In this document: positions 52,354-64,000 of the stretch, piece by piece
How positions within the stretch are numbered: the stretch's first letter is position 1
How the letters are laid out: every line of letters starts with the position of its first letter
NCBI GenBank assembly: GCA_002104945.1
Contig: MCFH01000040.1
Span: forward strand, 22,501-86,500
Reading direction: 5' to 3'
DNA: 64,000 nucleotides
Source: Piromyces finnis
Taxonomy: Eukaryota; Neocallimastigomycota; Neocallimastigomycetes; Neocallimastigales; Neocallimastigaceae
Program-made: the position numbers and the translations under genes
Notes under the pieces: generated by a model
Database searches by the model: none
The model's input: the letters and a program-made list of their open reading frames with translations, nothing else
What the model was told of the DNA's origin: nothing

Positions 52354-54651
52354 ATGCCTAGATCATCGTTATCATCAACAAATCAAATTAATCTTGCTCA
52401 GTATTATACTGACTCAAAATCAAAACAATATTTTTTTGAACAAGTTATTCATTCAATAAAAAACAAAGGAAATGGGTCAAGTACACCAGGACCAATTTCT
52501 CCAATATTAAGTACTTCTGATTTATCAAAAATAAATTCCGAATTGGATTTTTTACTTAAGGTATCAAAAGACCGTATACGTGATTTCGAAGAACAATCAA
52601 GCAAATTACAAACTTGGTTAAATAATAAATTAAATGATAATAGTGGAACGATTCGTGATGAAAAATATACTAAATATTCATCATCTTCTTCTTCAAGATC
52701 AAAAGTAAAGGAAGAATCAAAAGTTAAATCAGAATATAAATCAAGTAAGATTATTTAATAAATTATTATATTATAATGTAATTTTTAATTTAATTGAAAC
52801 GACGAAATTACAACATAATTGTAACTATACATTTTTATTAATTAATATGAAACTGTGATAAATTTTATATATATAATTCATTAAAGATTCTTATGAACCG
52901 AAGTCAGATGCATCATATTATGATATAGAAAGTCCAGGTGACTTTAAGAAAAGAAAAAGAGACTCAGATGCAGAATCATTGACTGATTCCGAAAGAGGTT
53001 CTTATGTATGTTATAAAAAGAGTGAAGATGGTTCAATTCAAGTTGCCGTTACTCATAATGGAAAAATAAGGATAAAGAAAGGTGGTAATGCTTCACCTCC
53101 ACCACCATCACCAACACATTATAATTCAAAAGTATCATCCCAAGTTATATCATCATCTAATACATCATCTTCTGTTAATGGAAATTCATTACAAAATAAT
53201 CAAAATAATATACTAAGTATGTCCATCATTTTATTCAACAATATTAAAGTTAATATAGTTTATTTCATCTATTTAAATGATATAAATATTAATATTATTA
53301 TTGAATTTTTTCTTAATAGAAGATAATATAAGGAATGCAAATTCTAGAAATGGAACACCAAAGCCAAATCCAACAAAACCTTTAAAGAACTCAGTATTTA
53401 AAAAAGATAAAAAACAAAAGAAAAGTGATGTTGATGATACCAAACTTTCTTCTAGTGAATCACAATCTATTGTTGATGCAATGTTAACTGGTGATTACTC
53501 GAAAGTTAAACCTCAAAATCAAATACCTATAGCAACTTTCTATGCATATTGTGTCCAATTTTTAAGACCAATGACCGAAGATGATATTAAATTTTTACAA
53601 GAAGTATGAAGCATTTTTAAAAAATTATTTACAAAAATAAGAAATTAATATTCCTTTATCAATATTAAATTCTATTATTATTTTTATATATTAGAATGAA
53701 GATATTACACCATATATGGTTATACCACCTCTTGGAAAACATTATTTAGAATCATGGTCAGAGGAAGATAGTGATTATAAAAAGAAAATAACAAATTCAA
53801 ATTTAATTTCAGAGTCAGGTGAAATGGCAAATGAAATAAAACAAGAAGATGGAAATGAATTTACACCATTAATTGATAGAATATTTGGTTGCTTAATTGA
53901 AGAAGATATAGTAGATGTAAATACCATTGCACCAGATACACCAAATAAAGATGAACCCTATCTACAATTTGGAAAACATTGGCCAAAACCTGATATTCCT
54001 ATTATAGAAGATCGAATTAAGCAAGAACTCTATGATTTAGGAATTTTGGATGATGAAAAGGTAAATAAATAAATATATTTTTATATAAATTATATTCTTC
54101 AATACATTTATATTTATTCATTCCTTTATTAATTAAAAATACAATACAATTAATTATTGGAATATTATTTAATTACTTTAGATTGACTGGGAAGCTCAAG
54201 AAGATAACGAGATTTGTTCAAAAATACGCGAATTACAAAAAGAATTAAGAGAACAAGTTGCAGTAAATGAAAAAAGAAAAAAGAAACTATTAAAGATTTC
54301 ACAAGATTGGATCGCTTATCAACAATTTAATGAAGTATTGGAAGACCAAGAAAGACAAATTGAATCAGCATATACCAAACGCTTGGTAAACTATTCATAT
54401 TTATTATTTTATTTAAGAAAAATTATTATATATTATTATGTATGGTATTTTAACACTTTTTTTTTTTTTTTAACTTATTTTAGAAATTATCAAAAAAGAA
54501 AAAGAGATCTTTACATAAACCAATATCTGAAAATGTATTATCGTTAATTCAAAAACGTAAAAGTATTATAAAAGATATTACAACATTATTCCCTCCCGAG
54601 AAATTTTCTTTAGAATCATTATCAAAAGCATATAAAGAAGAAGAATCATAA
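52354..54651 (+). CDS. ADA3: Transcriptional adapter 3 (ADA3/NGG1), SAGA/ADA subunit
   Basis: Six exons (starts at 52354, about 52887, 53322, 53695, 54181 and 54484) join in frame into about 590 residues. The N-terminus has a helical segment (SELDFLLKVSKDRIRDFEEQ) as in yeast Ngg1. A middle disordered region rich in Ser, Lys and Pro includes FKKRKRDSDAES. The C-terminal half carries the ADA3 core: ITPYMVIPPLGKHYLESW, then FTPLIDRIFGCLIEEDIVD, an IEDRIKQELYDLGILDDEK segment, a coiled coil from ICSKIRELQKELREQV, and a helical end. ADA3 bridges GCN5 and ADA2 in the histone acetyltransferase module of SAGA and ADA. Order and spacing match the family. Exon 1 ends in phase 1 at a GTAAGATT donor. 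The terminal AATAAA-like signals lie just beyond the TAA. Less conserved N-terminal half, strong C-terminal half. Confidence 0.87.
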
Positions 54652-55165
54652 ATATAATATAAATTTATAAATTTTTATTTTTTATTTTCTAAACTTTTTT
54701 TTTATTTTTATTTTTTTAATTAATTTTTTTTAAAAAAAAAATCGATCCACATCCATCTATACATAATATACTATAATATAATAAATATTTTACTTTTTTT
54801 TTTTTCTTTTGTTTTTATAAAAATATTTTTTAATTTGTAATAATAAATTTAAGATTTTTTTTTTCTTTAATTTTTAATATTAACAAAAGTTTTGTTAATA
54901 CACTGAAATATTAAATTTTACATTTATATTTAAAAAATATAAATTGTTATTTAATATTTTAATTTATATACCAGTTTCCATATAAAATATTAGTTTTATT
55001 TATTTATTTAAATAAAATAAGTTTATAAAAAAATAAAATATTCTTACATAATATATATAATTCTAAAAAAAAAAAAAGAAAGAAAGAAAGAAAAAAAAAT
55101 TATAATAAAGCCATTGAAAGAAAAAAAAAAAAAAACTTTTAATTACATTTTATATTTTTCATTAC

Positions 55166-55213
<48 letters not shown>

Positions 55214-56019
55214 ACTAGAATTATTATGATTCTCTTAAGAAAAAAAATATAATTATAAACTATAAAACTCTATCTGAAAATATCAATTTTTGATGTAATT
55301 ATAGTCCGATAAATATTATAATAATAAAGATAATTGGTGTTCGAAAGTTGGAAACTAATAATAATACTTTACTTGCAGTTTACATTTCATATCCATTATG
55401 TATTATGAGAAACATTTAACTTATAAGTATTAAGCCTTTTTTTGATTGCATAAATATTTGACATTAAATATTATTAATTGAATTATACATAAAGATGTTT
55501 AAAAATACAATTATTAACTTTGAAAAAAGAACATCAATTTATTGTTATATAAACTTTATAATTTGAAATTCAATATGATATCAATGTGGAATGTGTAATA
55601 CTAATAAAGGGTTAAAAATTTTTCAAGTAAAATCGGTAATGAATCATTTAAAATTAGAGTGAGTATTGTGGATACTATTGTGTTGCTCATATTTTTTTTT
55701 TATTATTAATTAAGAAGGGAATTTCATTTAATACATTTTTCAAAGTTTTACTGATAGATTAATTAAATTTTATTAATTTTTTTTAAAAAAAAAATTTATG
55801 GGTAGTATTCTTTTTGGTAATATTTTTAATTAATTTTTATTTAACTTAATTTTTATGGAAAGTTTTATCAATTATTTTTTTTTAAAAAATAATTGAAAGA
55901 AAGAAATGAAATAAATTAAACAAATTTTAAAGTATAATACAAATAATAATAATAATAAAAGTATATAAAATAAAAAAAAGAAAAGAAAGAAAAAAGAAAA
56001 ACATTATCGAAACAAAATA
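54652..56019. other. Intergenic region between ADA3 and ALG11
   Basis: Both genes run on the plus strand. The region has A/T homopolymers, a GAAA-rich tract near 55076-55098 and an ATT microsatellite at about 55170-55211. A slightly mixed-composition part (55300-55720) has no open frame. It should hold the ALG11 promoter. Confidence 0.5.
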
Positions 56020-58790
56020 ATGAATAATTTAATACAATATCTTGAAAACATAATTAAAGAATTATTAATAATATTAATAATTCTCATTATTACCTTAATT
56101 ATAGGTATTATTGTACTTGTTATATTGGTTCCTACAAAAAGAGAAGAAATTAAAAAATTAATAGAAAAAAGTGATGATAATTTTGTTATTCGTTCAAATA
56201 AAGATGGAACGTCCAAATTAGTATTTAAAATTTTAAATAAGCAATTTTCTATTAAAGTACCCAATAGAGATGCTAAAATAAAAGAATTAATAAAGAAAAA
56301 TGAGAAAATTAAAGTTGCATTCTTCCATCCATTCTGGTAATAACTTATATAATTTTGATATAGCAGTAGCAAATTTATATAAATATATAATTAATTTTAT
56401 TATTAATTTTATTATGTTTCATATTATTCAATATCAATTCATTACTCAAATGAATTTTTAACATGTAGTTATTCTGGTGGAGGTGGTGAAAGAGTCTTAT
56501 GGGTTGCAATAGATACAATATTAAGAAAATATAAAAATTTCCATGTTTCAATTTATATGAAAGAAACAGATTTATCAAAAAAAGAAATTCTCGAAAAAAT
56601 TAAAGTAATATAAATCAACTATTGAATTTATAATTAGTCAATATATCAATTTATTGAATTTCTTTCTTTTTTTTTTTTTTTATTATTATTTATATATCAA
56701 AATATTGTATATTTATATATTATAATATACATTATGATATTATATTTATATTTGCTTATCATGATAATGATAATTTATTTATTATTTAGAATCAATTTAA
56801 TTTAACAATTCCAGAAAATGAAATAAATTTTATTCAATTAAAAACTTGGAAATTAACAGTAGCAGAAACGTAATTTGAATTTTAATACTTTTATATAAAT
56901 ACAATTTCCTTATATATACTATTTAAATATAAATATTCAATAAATCATATTGATAAATATTTATATTCCAATATTTTAATTTAAAAATTTCATTTTAATA
57001 AAAATAATATATGTTACATAGTTATCCTGTTGTAAGATTACTATTCCAAAATATCTTCTCCATAATTACTGGTTTAGAAGGTCTTTTAAAATATAAACCT
57101 GATATTTTTATTGGTAAATATTTATTATTCAATGTAAATATGCTATTTAATTCGAGAACTACATTATATTCATTCAATAATTTCGTCTAATAAATGTAGA
57201 AACTGTTGGATTTGGATTTTTAAATCCAATTGCAAAAATCTTCTTTAGATGTCATGTTGTTTCATATGTTCATTATCCAACCATTAGGTAATTATAAATA
57301 TTGTTTAATTTTTAATATCAAACTATATGATTATGTAATTATTAATTTTTTTTTATTATTTATATAATAACAATGCTATTTTTTTTATAGTCAGGACATG
57401 ATAGAAAGAGTAGTTAATAGAGTAGAAGATGTTACTAATTCTCAAACAATTACTTCAAATTCGTTTTTATCAAATCTTAAATTTATGTAATAATAATATA
57501 ATCTTAATCTATATGTATTTATTATAATCTATTAAGCATCAAAAATCTTTAATTAAAATTAAAAATACATTATTACAGTTATTACTTAATTATGTTAAGA
57601 CTTTATAGTGAAGTTGGTGTTTACACAGATGCAGTCATGGTAAATATTTATAGAGATAAAATTTTATCAGTATTTTTATTACTTCATATAAACTGTTTTT
57701 AAATACCTCTCATAACTATAATTATGTAGCAGTTATAGAGTTAATATAATAAAAAATAATAATAAAAAAAGATTATTAATAAAAAACATTATCATATAAT
57801 AATGATTTTAGACCAATTCTTCATGGACTAATAACCACATTTTAAAATTGTGGAAAGTACCAGAAAAAACTACTATTGTTTATCCACCATGTGATTCCTC
57901 ATATTTATCTTCCTTTGACATCACAAGTAAAAGAGAAAGACAAATTATATCTATTGCCCAATTTAGGTGAGTATAAAGTAAAGTTAGAATAATCAATTTA
58001 TTTTCAAATTTAATATATTGATAAAAACATTATTATTAGACCAGAAAAAGCTCATCATATACAGATTGAAGCATATGCAAAGTTACTTGAAAAGCATCCA
58101 GAATATAGAAGTGATCCTTCAAAAATCGCAAAATTAGTAGTAATTGGTGGTTGTAGAAATGAAAATGATGAAAAAATTGTTGAAAATTTAAAATCTTTAG
58201 TCAAAAAATATAATTTAGATGTATGCTGAAAGTTTATCTATATATTATTATGTTGCGTAAATTAATGAAGTATATAATTATTTATTGGATCTATAAATAA
58301 AATCATTTCATTTATTTAGGGCTTTGTTTCTATTTTAACCAATCTACCATATAAAGATCTTTGTGAATATTTAAAGACTTCACTTATTGGAATACATACA
58401 ATGAAAGATGAACATTTTGGAATTAGTAATATTGAATTTATGGTAATTTGATGCTAATAAAAATTTTTATCTACACAGTATATTTTATTCTAAAAAAATA
58501 TATTAATTTTCTATGGAAAATTTTTTAAATAGGCATCTGGTTTAATTATTCTAGCCAATAAATCAGCTGGTCCATTATTAGATATTGTTGTACCAGATGA
58601 AAATGGTAATAAAACCGGATTTTTAGCTAGTACAGTTGAAGAGTATGCAGATTGTTTATTCGAGATTTTAGAAATGAATGAAGAAGAAGTAATAAAATTA
58701 AGAACTTGTGCAAGAAATCATGTTCAAAAGAAATTCTCAATTGAAAAATTTGAACAAGATTTTTTGGATGCTTTATTAAAAGGGTTATAG
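56020..58790 (+). CDS. ALG11: GDP-Man:Man3GlcNAc2-PP-dolichol alpha-1,2-mannosyltransferase (ALG11)
   Basis: Eleven exons, about 520 residues. The N-terminus has an ER membrane anchor (LLIILIILIITLIIGIIVLV). The first domain contains VAFFHPF then CYSGGGGERVLWVAIDT across an intron, the glycine-rich signature of ALG11. PDIFIETVGFGFLNPIAK, VSYVHYPTI, NSSWTNNHI and VYPPCD follow. The GT4 C-terminal domain has ISIAQFRPEKAHHIQ, VVIGGCRNENDE and the EX7E-type motif DEHFGISNIEFMASG. ALG11 adds the fourth and fifth mannoses to the lipid-linked oligosaccharide on the cytosolic face of the ER in N-glycosylation. Order, length and catalytic motif agree with the family. The final exon ends LLKGL at 58790. 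Confidence 0.95.
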
Positions 58791-58826
58791 TTAGAAGAAA
58801 GGGAAGATTTTAAAATTAAATTAAAA

Positions 58827-58859
<33 letters not shown>

Positions 58860-59478
58860 AATTAATTAATTAATTAATTTAACAAATAAGTAAATAAATA
58901 AATAAACAACTAAATAAACTTCAATAATTATTAATTAGTTGGTAATTAGAATTTGTACACATCTTGTCTCCATTAATAAATCTTTAAACTATATTATATA
59001 TAAATTTATCTTGAAATAGGAATTAATGTTAAACTTGAAAATTTTTTTATCCTATTTTTTTAAATATAAAATCTATTTCTATTTATATATTTATAGTATG
59101 AAAGTATATCACTAAATAATCAAAAGTATAGATAATTAATTATAATTTATGAGTATTATAAAATTAATTACTATATTGAAAGTGCTTTAAAAAAGAAATT
59201 TTACGATTATTATTAATATTATTATTATTATTATTATATTAAATTATTGCTTTTACTTTTTTATTAATAGTATGATAGTTTAAATAAAACAAATTACTTT
59301 TATAGAACACTAATTTTACTAATACTATTTGATGAACTATAGTATTGATTTATTAGAAAAAAGAAGTTAAAATTATATATTTATTATTAGTATATATTTT
59401 ATAAGATGAAAATGTAATTTATAATAATTATATAATATATATATTCCTTTTTATAAATATCTCATAGAATAATATAAA
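58791..59478. other. Intergenic region between ALG11 and the MATH gene
   Basis: An (AAAT)n then (TTAA)n tract directly follows ALG11 at about 58825-58880, then AT-rich sequence. No further MATH exon is visible here, which supports 59479 as the true 5' end of the MATH gene. Confidence 0.5.
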
Positions 59479-62400
59479 ATGTTAAACCTTTTTAAAAACG
59501 ATATAAAAGGTATAACAACATATTTAATATTTAATTAATATAAAGATGTGAAAAGTAATAGTAAAAACAATTAATAAATTAAAATATATGTAAATTATTA
59601 TTTTATTAAAGAGTTGTATATAGAAAAGTTAAAAGGATTAATTCAAAGAGATCATGTAAAGACTGATAAGTTAATTGGAGAAAGATATTATGAATGGGAA
59701 ATTAAAAACTGGAGTAAACTTAACAATATAGAATATAGTTCACAATTTTCAGCTGGAAACTGTAAATGGTATCATTATTATTTTATTAATTGTATAAACA
59801 TAAATATATAGCTATATTTGAGTGAAATTCAATGAAATTAATAATATTTTATTTTGCTAAATTAATTTGATTAATACATTTCTATTAAAATAAGGAGAAT
59901 AAAATTAAATAAAAATGAAATTACTAATGAAACAGAAAAGAGTGAAAAAAGAAAAAGTAATTTAAGAAATAGTTTATTTGGGAAAAAAAGAAATACACAA
60001 GAAGATAATGAAATAGGAAATCCTGATTATATATCAATAAGCTTAGAAAATCTTGATAATTTAAAAGACACCTTTGATTTGGAACATATTTTTGCTAATT
60101 ATATTGTATCTTTAAGAAATTCTAATGATTATTCTTCCTATTATGCGAATGGTATGATTTTTATCTAATTTATCTTTTTTATTGCAAAATTATACTGTTT
60201 TTTTTTTTTTTTTTATTTATAAGCTTCTCAATAATTAAATATTAAAATATATCAATAGATTCAACCTCTTTATATTTTAATAAAGTTACCAATACAAAAA
60301 ATATCTATAAAAATTTTGAAAAGAAATGTTTATATGAATTGACAAATGAATCTTATAGACCAATAATAGAAAACGATAAAATAATTATTGGAATTTATAT
60401 AAAAGTATATAAATATAATAAAGGTATATATATATCTTATCACAAATAAATGACTTTTTTTATTTCTATTTATTCTGTAAATATTTTATATGTTAATAAT
60501 GCTGTTTTTATAATGATATAGAACAATATATTGATGAACTAAGACAAATAATAAGTAATGATGAAATGGAAGATGATATTATAGGTGAAAATTATTCTGA
60601 AATCGAAATTGATAATTGGAATAAAATTATTGAATATGGTTATGGACCCAAAACCATTAAAGAATTTACTATCGGGGAATATAAATGGTAAAAGAATCTT
60701 GGATTTTTGTTTTTCTGTTTTATTATTAGGCTATATTAATTATTAATCATAAAAAATATATAAACTTTTAATAATAATAAGGGCTATAAAATTACATTTC
60801 TTTGGTAAAAGAAAACGGAATGAAGAAAATTTTTATGTATATGTAACTGATTTAACTAAAGATAAATACCATCATGATAATAATAAAAATAATTATGATG
60901 AAAGAGATTCATATTGTTCAAAATTCTTGCTTTCTTTTTGTAATAGCAAAGACTATTCCAATTTCAAAGTTATTTGTAAATAAGTCATTTTTATTTTTTA
61001 TTTATAATATTTTATAATTTTTTAAAACAAAAGATAAAAATACATTAAAATTGCTTTTATAATATATATACAAAACAGCATCCTCTCTTTTTAGTAAAAG
61101 TAAAACAAATAAAAAGGTTAATTCAAATTTTATCAATAAAACTAATTATAAAAACTTTATTAAACCATTAATAAAGGATAATAAATTAATAATTGGAGTT
61201 TTTGCTATGCTATATAATGATAAAAAGAAAGGTTAATAGGAAATAATTATTGTTTTTGTTATTTTGGTTTTTTTAATAATAAATATAAAGTATTATACAA
61301 TATTAATTTAATTAATCATATATGAAAAAGATCAATATATTGAAGATTTGAAAAATCTAATAAATGAAGATAGTTCACAAGTTAGTAATATAATAAGAGA
61401 AGATTATAATGAATGGGAAATAAAAAATTGGGATGAGATGATAAGTTCAACATATTCTGGACCAAAATTCAATTCGAAATTTTCTTCAGGAGATACTGAT
61501 TGGTAATTAAATAGAAGTAATATATTGATACTTTTTTTTTTCTATTGTCTTTATTAATTTTTATAATTAATAGGGATATTAAAATATCAAAATTAAATAA
61601 CAAGTATCAAGATTTATTAAAGATAGCACTTAGTAATATTAATATCATAGAGAGTAATAATCAAAATTTATATGCAAGATACCTTGCTTCTTTTCGTGAC
61701 AGTAATAGTTTTAAATATTATAAAACAGAATGTAAGTATTATTTCACATTTATATAATTAATCTTAGAATAATATTTTTTGAAATTTAAATACAAATTAT
61801 CTTTAAATAATTTCAATTTATAGTATCAGATATATTTTATTATAGCAAAAATTTTAAAAGCACGTATCCGTACTTTTTATCAAAAGAAAAATACGAAAAT
61901 TTTATCAAACCATTAGTTAAAGATGGTAAATTAATAATGGGCATATATATTCAAGTTTTTGAAAGCCATGCTTTAGGTAAAATATATATATATATTTATT
62001 TATCAATATTATATAATGATACTAAATATTAAAAATTTAATGAAAAAATATTCTTTTATAGAACATCGTATAGAGAATGCAAAGAATGTTGTAGAAGCTA
62101 ATAATAAAGGTTCATATGAAGTTATTAGTAATCAATATTTCGAATGGAAAGTTAAAAATTGGAATCACTCAAAACGCTATGTATGTAGTCCAAAATTTTC
62201 TGCTGGAGGTTTTAATTGGTAAATTATAATACATTCATTATATAATGATATTATTTTTAAGAATCTTATAATAATATACTTTTAATATTTTTTATTACAA
62301 AGGTGTATTTATATATATCCAAATAGTGATGATAAATCTATATATATAAAGAATTTGGATATATTAAAAGATAAATCAATTCATATATTCGCAAATTATG

Positions 62401-64000
62401 CATTTACAATATACAGTGATGATTTCTCATTAATTGAAACATGTAAAGTACACTATTGTTATGAAAAATTTAATATTTAAATCTATTTATATTAAAAACA
62501 TTAACATTATATATTAGCATAAGAAGTATTCTCTTCCTAGTCTTAAAAAATTTATATGTTAACATTATATATATATTATATAATATAATTAGTATCCTCA
62601 TCTTCTCCAGTTTATATTAATTATAAAAATAATAAAAACGGATTTTCAAAACTAAATAATATAAAAATTAGAAATGGTAAAATGTTATCGTAATTATAAT
62701 ATTAAAATTATATATATTAACAATATCTTTTCCAATCCTTTGAAGAAAATGAATTTATTATTGGAGTATATATCAGTATTTATAAATATAATATGGGTAA
62801 TTCATTAATTCATTATTTTCTAGTTATTAATATTTATTTTTCAAATTATGATTTATAATAATAAAATTTTATATTAATATATTTATATAATAAAACCAAT
62901 GAATATGTAATAAGAGCAATATTCTGAAGAATTAAAAAACTTTATGATCACTAATCAATTAGAAAATGAAGTTGTTAAAGAAGATTATTTTGAATGGGAA
63001 ATTTTAGATATGGATTTCTCAAAAAAAGTAATTTATAGTCCAGAATTTGAAGCTGGAGGTCATGAATGGTAAGTGCTAATGCTAATTTATATAATTCAAA
63101 TTTTTGTAAATATAACTAACCTTCTATTTATAAAAAAAATAATTTTCTTATAGGAATATAAGATTACATTCAAATAATGATATTAATTCAAAGAAAAAAG
63201 AATTTCTATCAGTTTATTTAGAAAACTCAGATGTTTATAAAGAAAAATATTCACATATTTATGCAGATTTCTTATTTTTCATTCGAAATCCTAACAATTA
63301 TTATATATTTTCAAAGAAGAGTAATGATAATAGAAAAATAATTATTATATTGTAAATCTTATGTATAATATTATCTTACAAATCATTTATTTTTTTTCTT
63401 AATATTAATCTTAGAAAAACCTTTAACTTTTATATTACAAAGAAGTAAAAGTCAGGATTTGGAAAATATCAATGGAATGGATTTTTATATAAAAAATAAT
63501 TATAAAGCTAAAATTCCATTAATAGATAATAATAAAACAGTTATTGGAGTTTATATAAGAGTATATGATTTTAATAAAGGTTTTTATAAATATTAAATAA
63601 TCAACAATTATTTATTATTTAATGCTGAAATAAATAAATAACTGTAATATATATTAAAATCATATATGCAAATAGATAGATATATTAATGAAGCAATAAA
63701 TTTAATGAAAAATAGTGAAGATCTTATTGGTGAAGGCTATTATGAGTGGAAAATAAATAACTGGGAGGACCTTAATAATGAAGAATATAGTCCAAAATTT
63801 AGAGCTGGTGGATTAAAATGGTAAAATTAATTGTATTAATTCTATTTAATAATTTATATTATTACTTTTACTATATCACTTAATGATTGTTCATTAATGA
63901 ATATTTATTTAATACTGGTCAGGAAAATCAAATTTAATTTAGATAATAAGGAAAATGACGGTTATACATCTATATATTTAGAAAATATTGATGTATTAAG
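59479..64000 (+). CDS. Tandem MATH (TRAF-like) domain protein, at least six domains, 3' end outside window
   Basis: A short leader exon (MLNLFKNDIK, 59479-59509) is followed by repeated three-exon modules. Exon a of each module has a helical lead ([ED]xYIxxL) and the MATH start, such as YYEWEIKNWSKL and YSPKFRAGGLKW; exon b continues the sandwich (RIKL...); exon c ends with lines such as IIIGIYIKVYKYNK or TVIGVYIRVYDFNK. Exons a start at 59612, 60532, 61331, 62062, 62915 and 63676. MATH domains bind short peptide motifs and in eukaryotes serve in ubiquitin ligase adaptors, USP7-type proteases and TRAFs. In the window there is no BTB, USP, RING or other partner domain. Modules are well diverged, so duplication is not very recent. 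The last exon (from 63923) is cut by the edge. Module 4 has an extra intron in exon c. Confidence 0.85.

Overview
This window looks like nuclear DNA of an anaerobic gut fungus (Neocallimastigomycota). The diagnostic gene is a GH45 endoglucanase (46265-47518, minus) carrying two N-terminal fungal dockerins of the CBM10 type, the modules that attach enzymes to the fungal cellulosome. Supporting signs are extreme AT richness, spacers made almost only of A/T runs and AAT/ATT microsatellites, short AT-rich GT..AG introns, a fungal exomer subunit (CHS5), and a flagellar transport dynein subunit (DYNC2LI1), which fits a fungus with flagellated zoospores. Species cannot be told from the sequence alone. 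All gene models were assembled by hand from splice signals and protein similarity; exon edges are reliable where reading frame and family similarity agree.

Layout, left to right: a large intronless acidic protein of unknown function (2017-4884 +); a TATDN1-type TatD nuclease (5925-7925 -); an otubain deubiquitinase (8265-9794 -); a RUN-domain/coiled-coil protein (11698-13190 +); the dynein-2 light intermediate chain DYNC2LI1 (13797-16287 -); an armadillo-repeat protein with a C-terminal Cys4 motif (17655-21956 +); the elongation factor IWS1/SPN1 (23050-25736 +); exomer CHS5 (26220-27909 -); an unrecognised protein with a new-looking internal repeat (28746-30724 -); an AN1 zinc-finger protein like ZFAND1/Cuz1 (31965-33852 -); an SPX-EXS phosphate exporter like SYG1/XPR1 (35254-39661 -); and a type I membrane protein with a Ser/Thr-rich stalk (41954-43558 -).

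From about 43.6 to 52.3 kb lies a gene-poor stretch. Its only intact gene is the intronless, GC-richer GH45 enzyme. On both sides are broken coding relics (about 44.82-45.35 and 49.22-50.24 kb), a 67-bp perfect tandem duplication and a GC-rich hairpin. To the right follow ADA3 of the SAGA/ADA acetyltransferase (52354-54651 +), the ER mannosyltransferase ALG11 (56020-58790 +), and a gene of at least six tandem MATH domains (59479 to beyond the window edge, +).

These are independently transcribed eukaryotic genes, not operons, and most are housekeeping functions (transcription elongation, histone acetylation, N-glycosylation, trafficking, phosphate transport, ubiquitin handling). The least ordinary items are the MATH gene, where each domain is encoded by the same three-exon cassette bounded by phase-1 introns, and the GH45 enzyme with what looks like a third, degenerate dockerin-like module before its catalytic domain. 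No tRNA, rRNA, CRISPR array or intact transposon was found.
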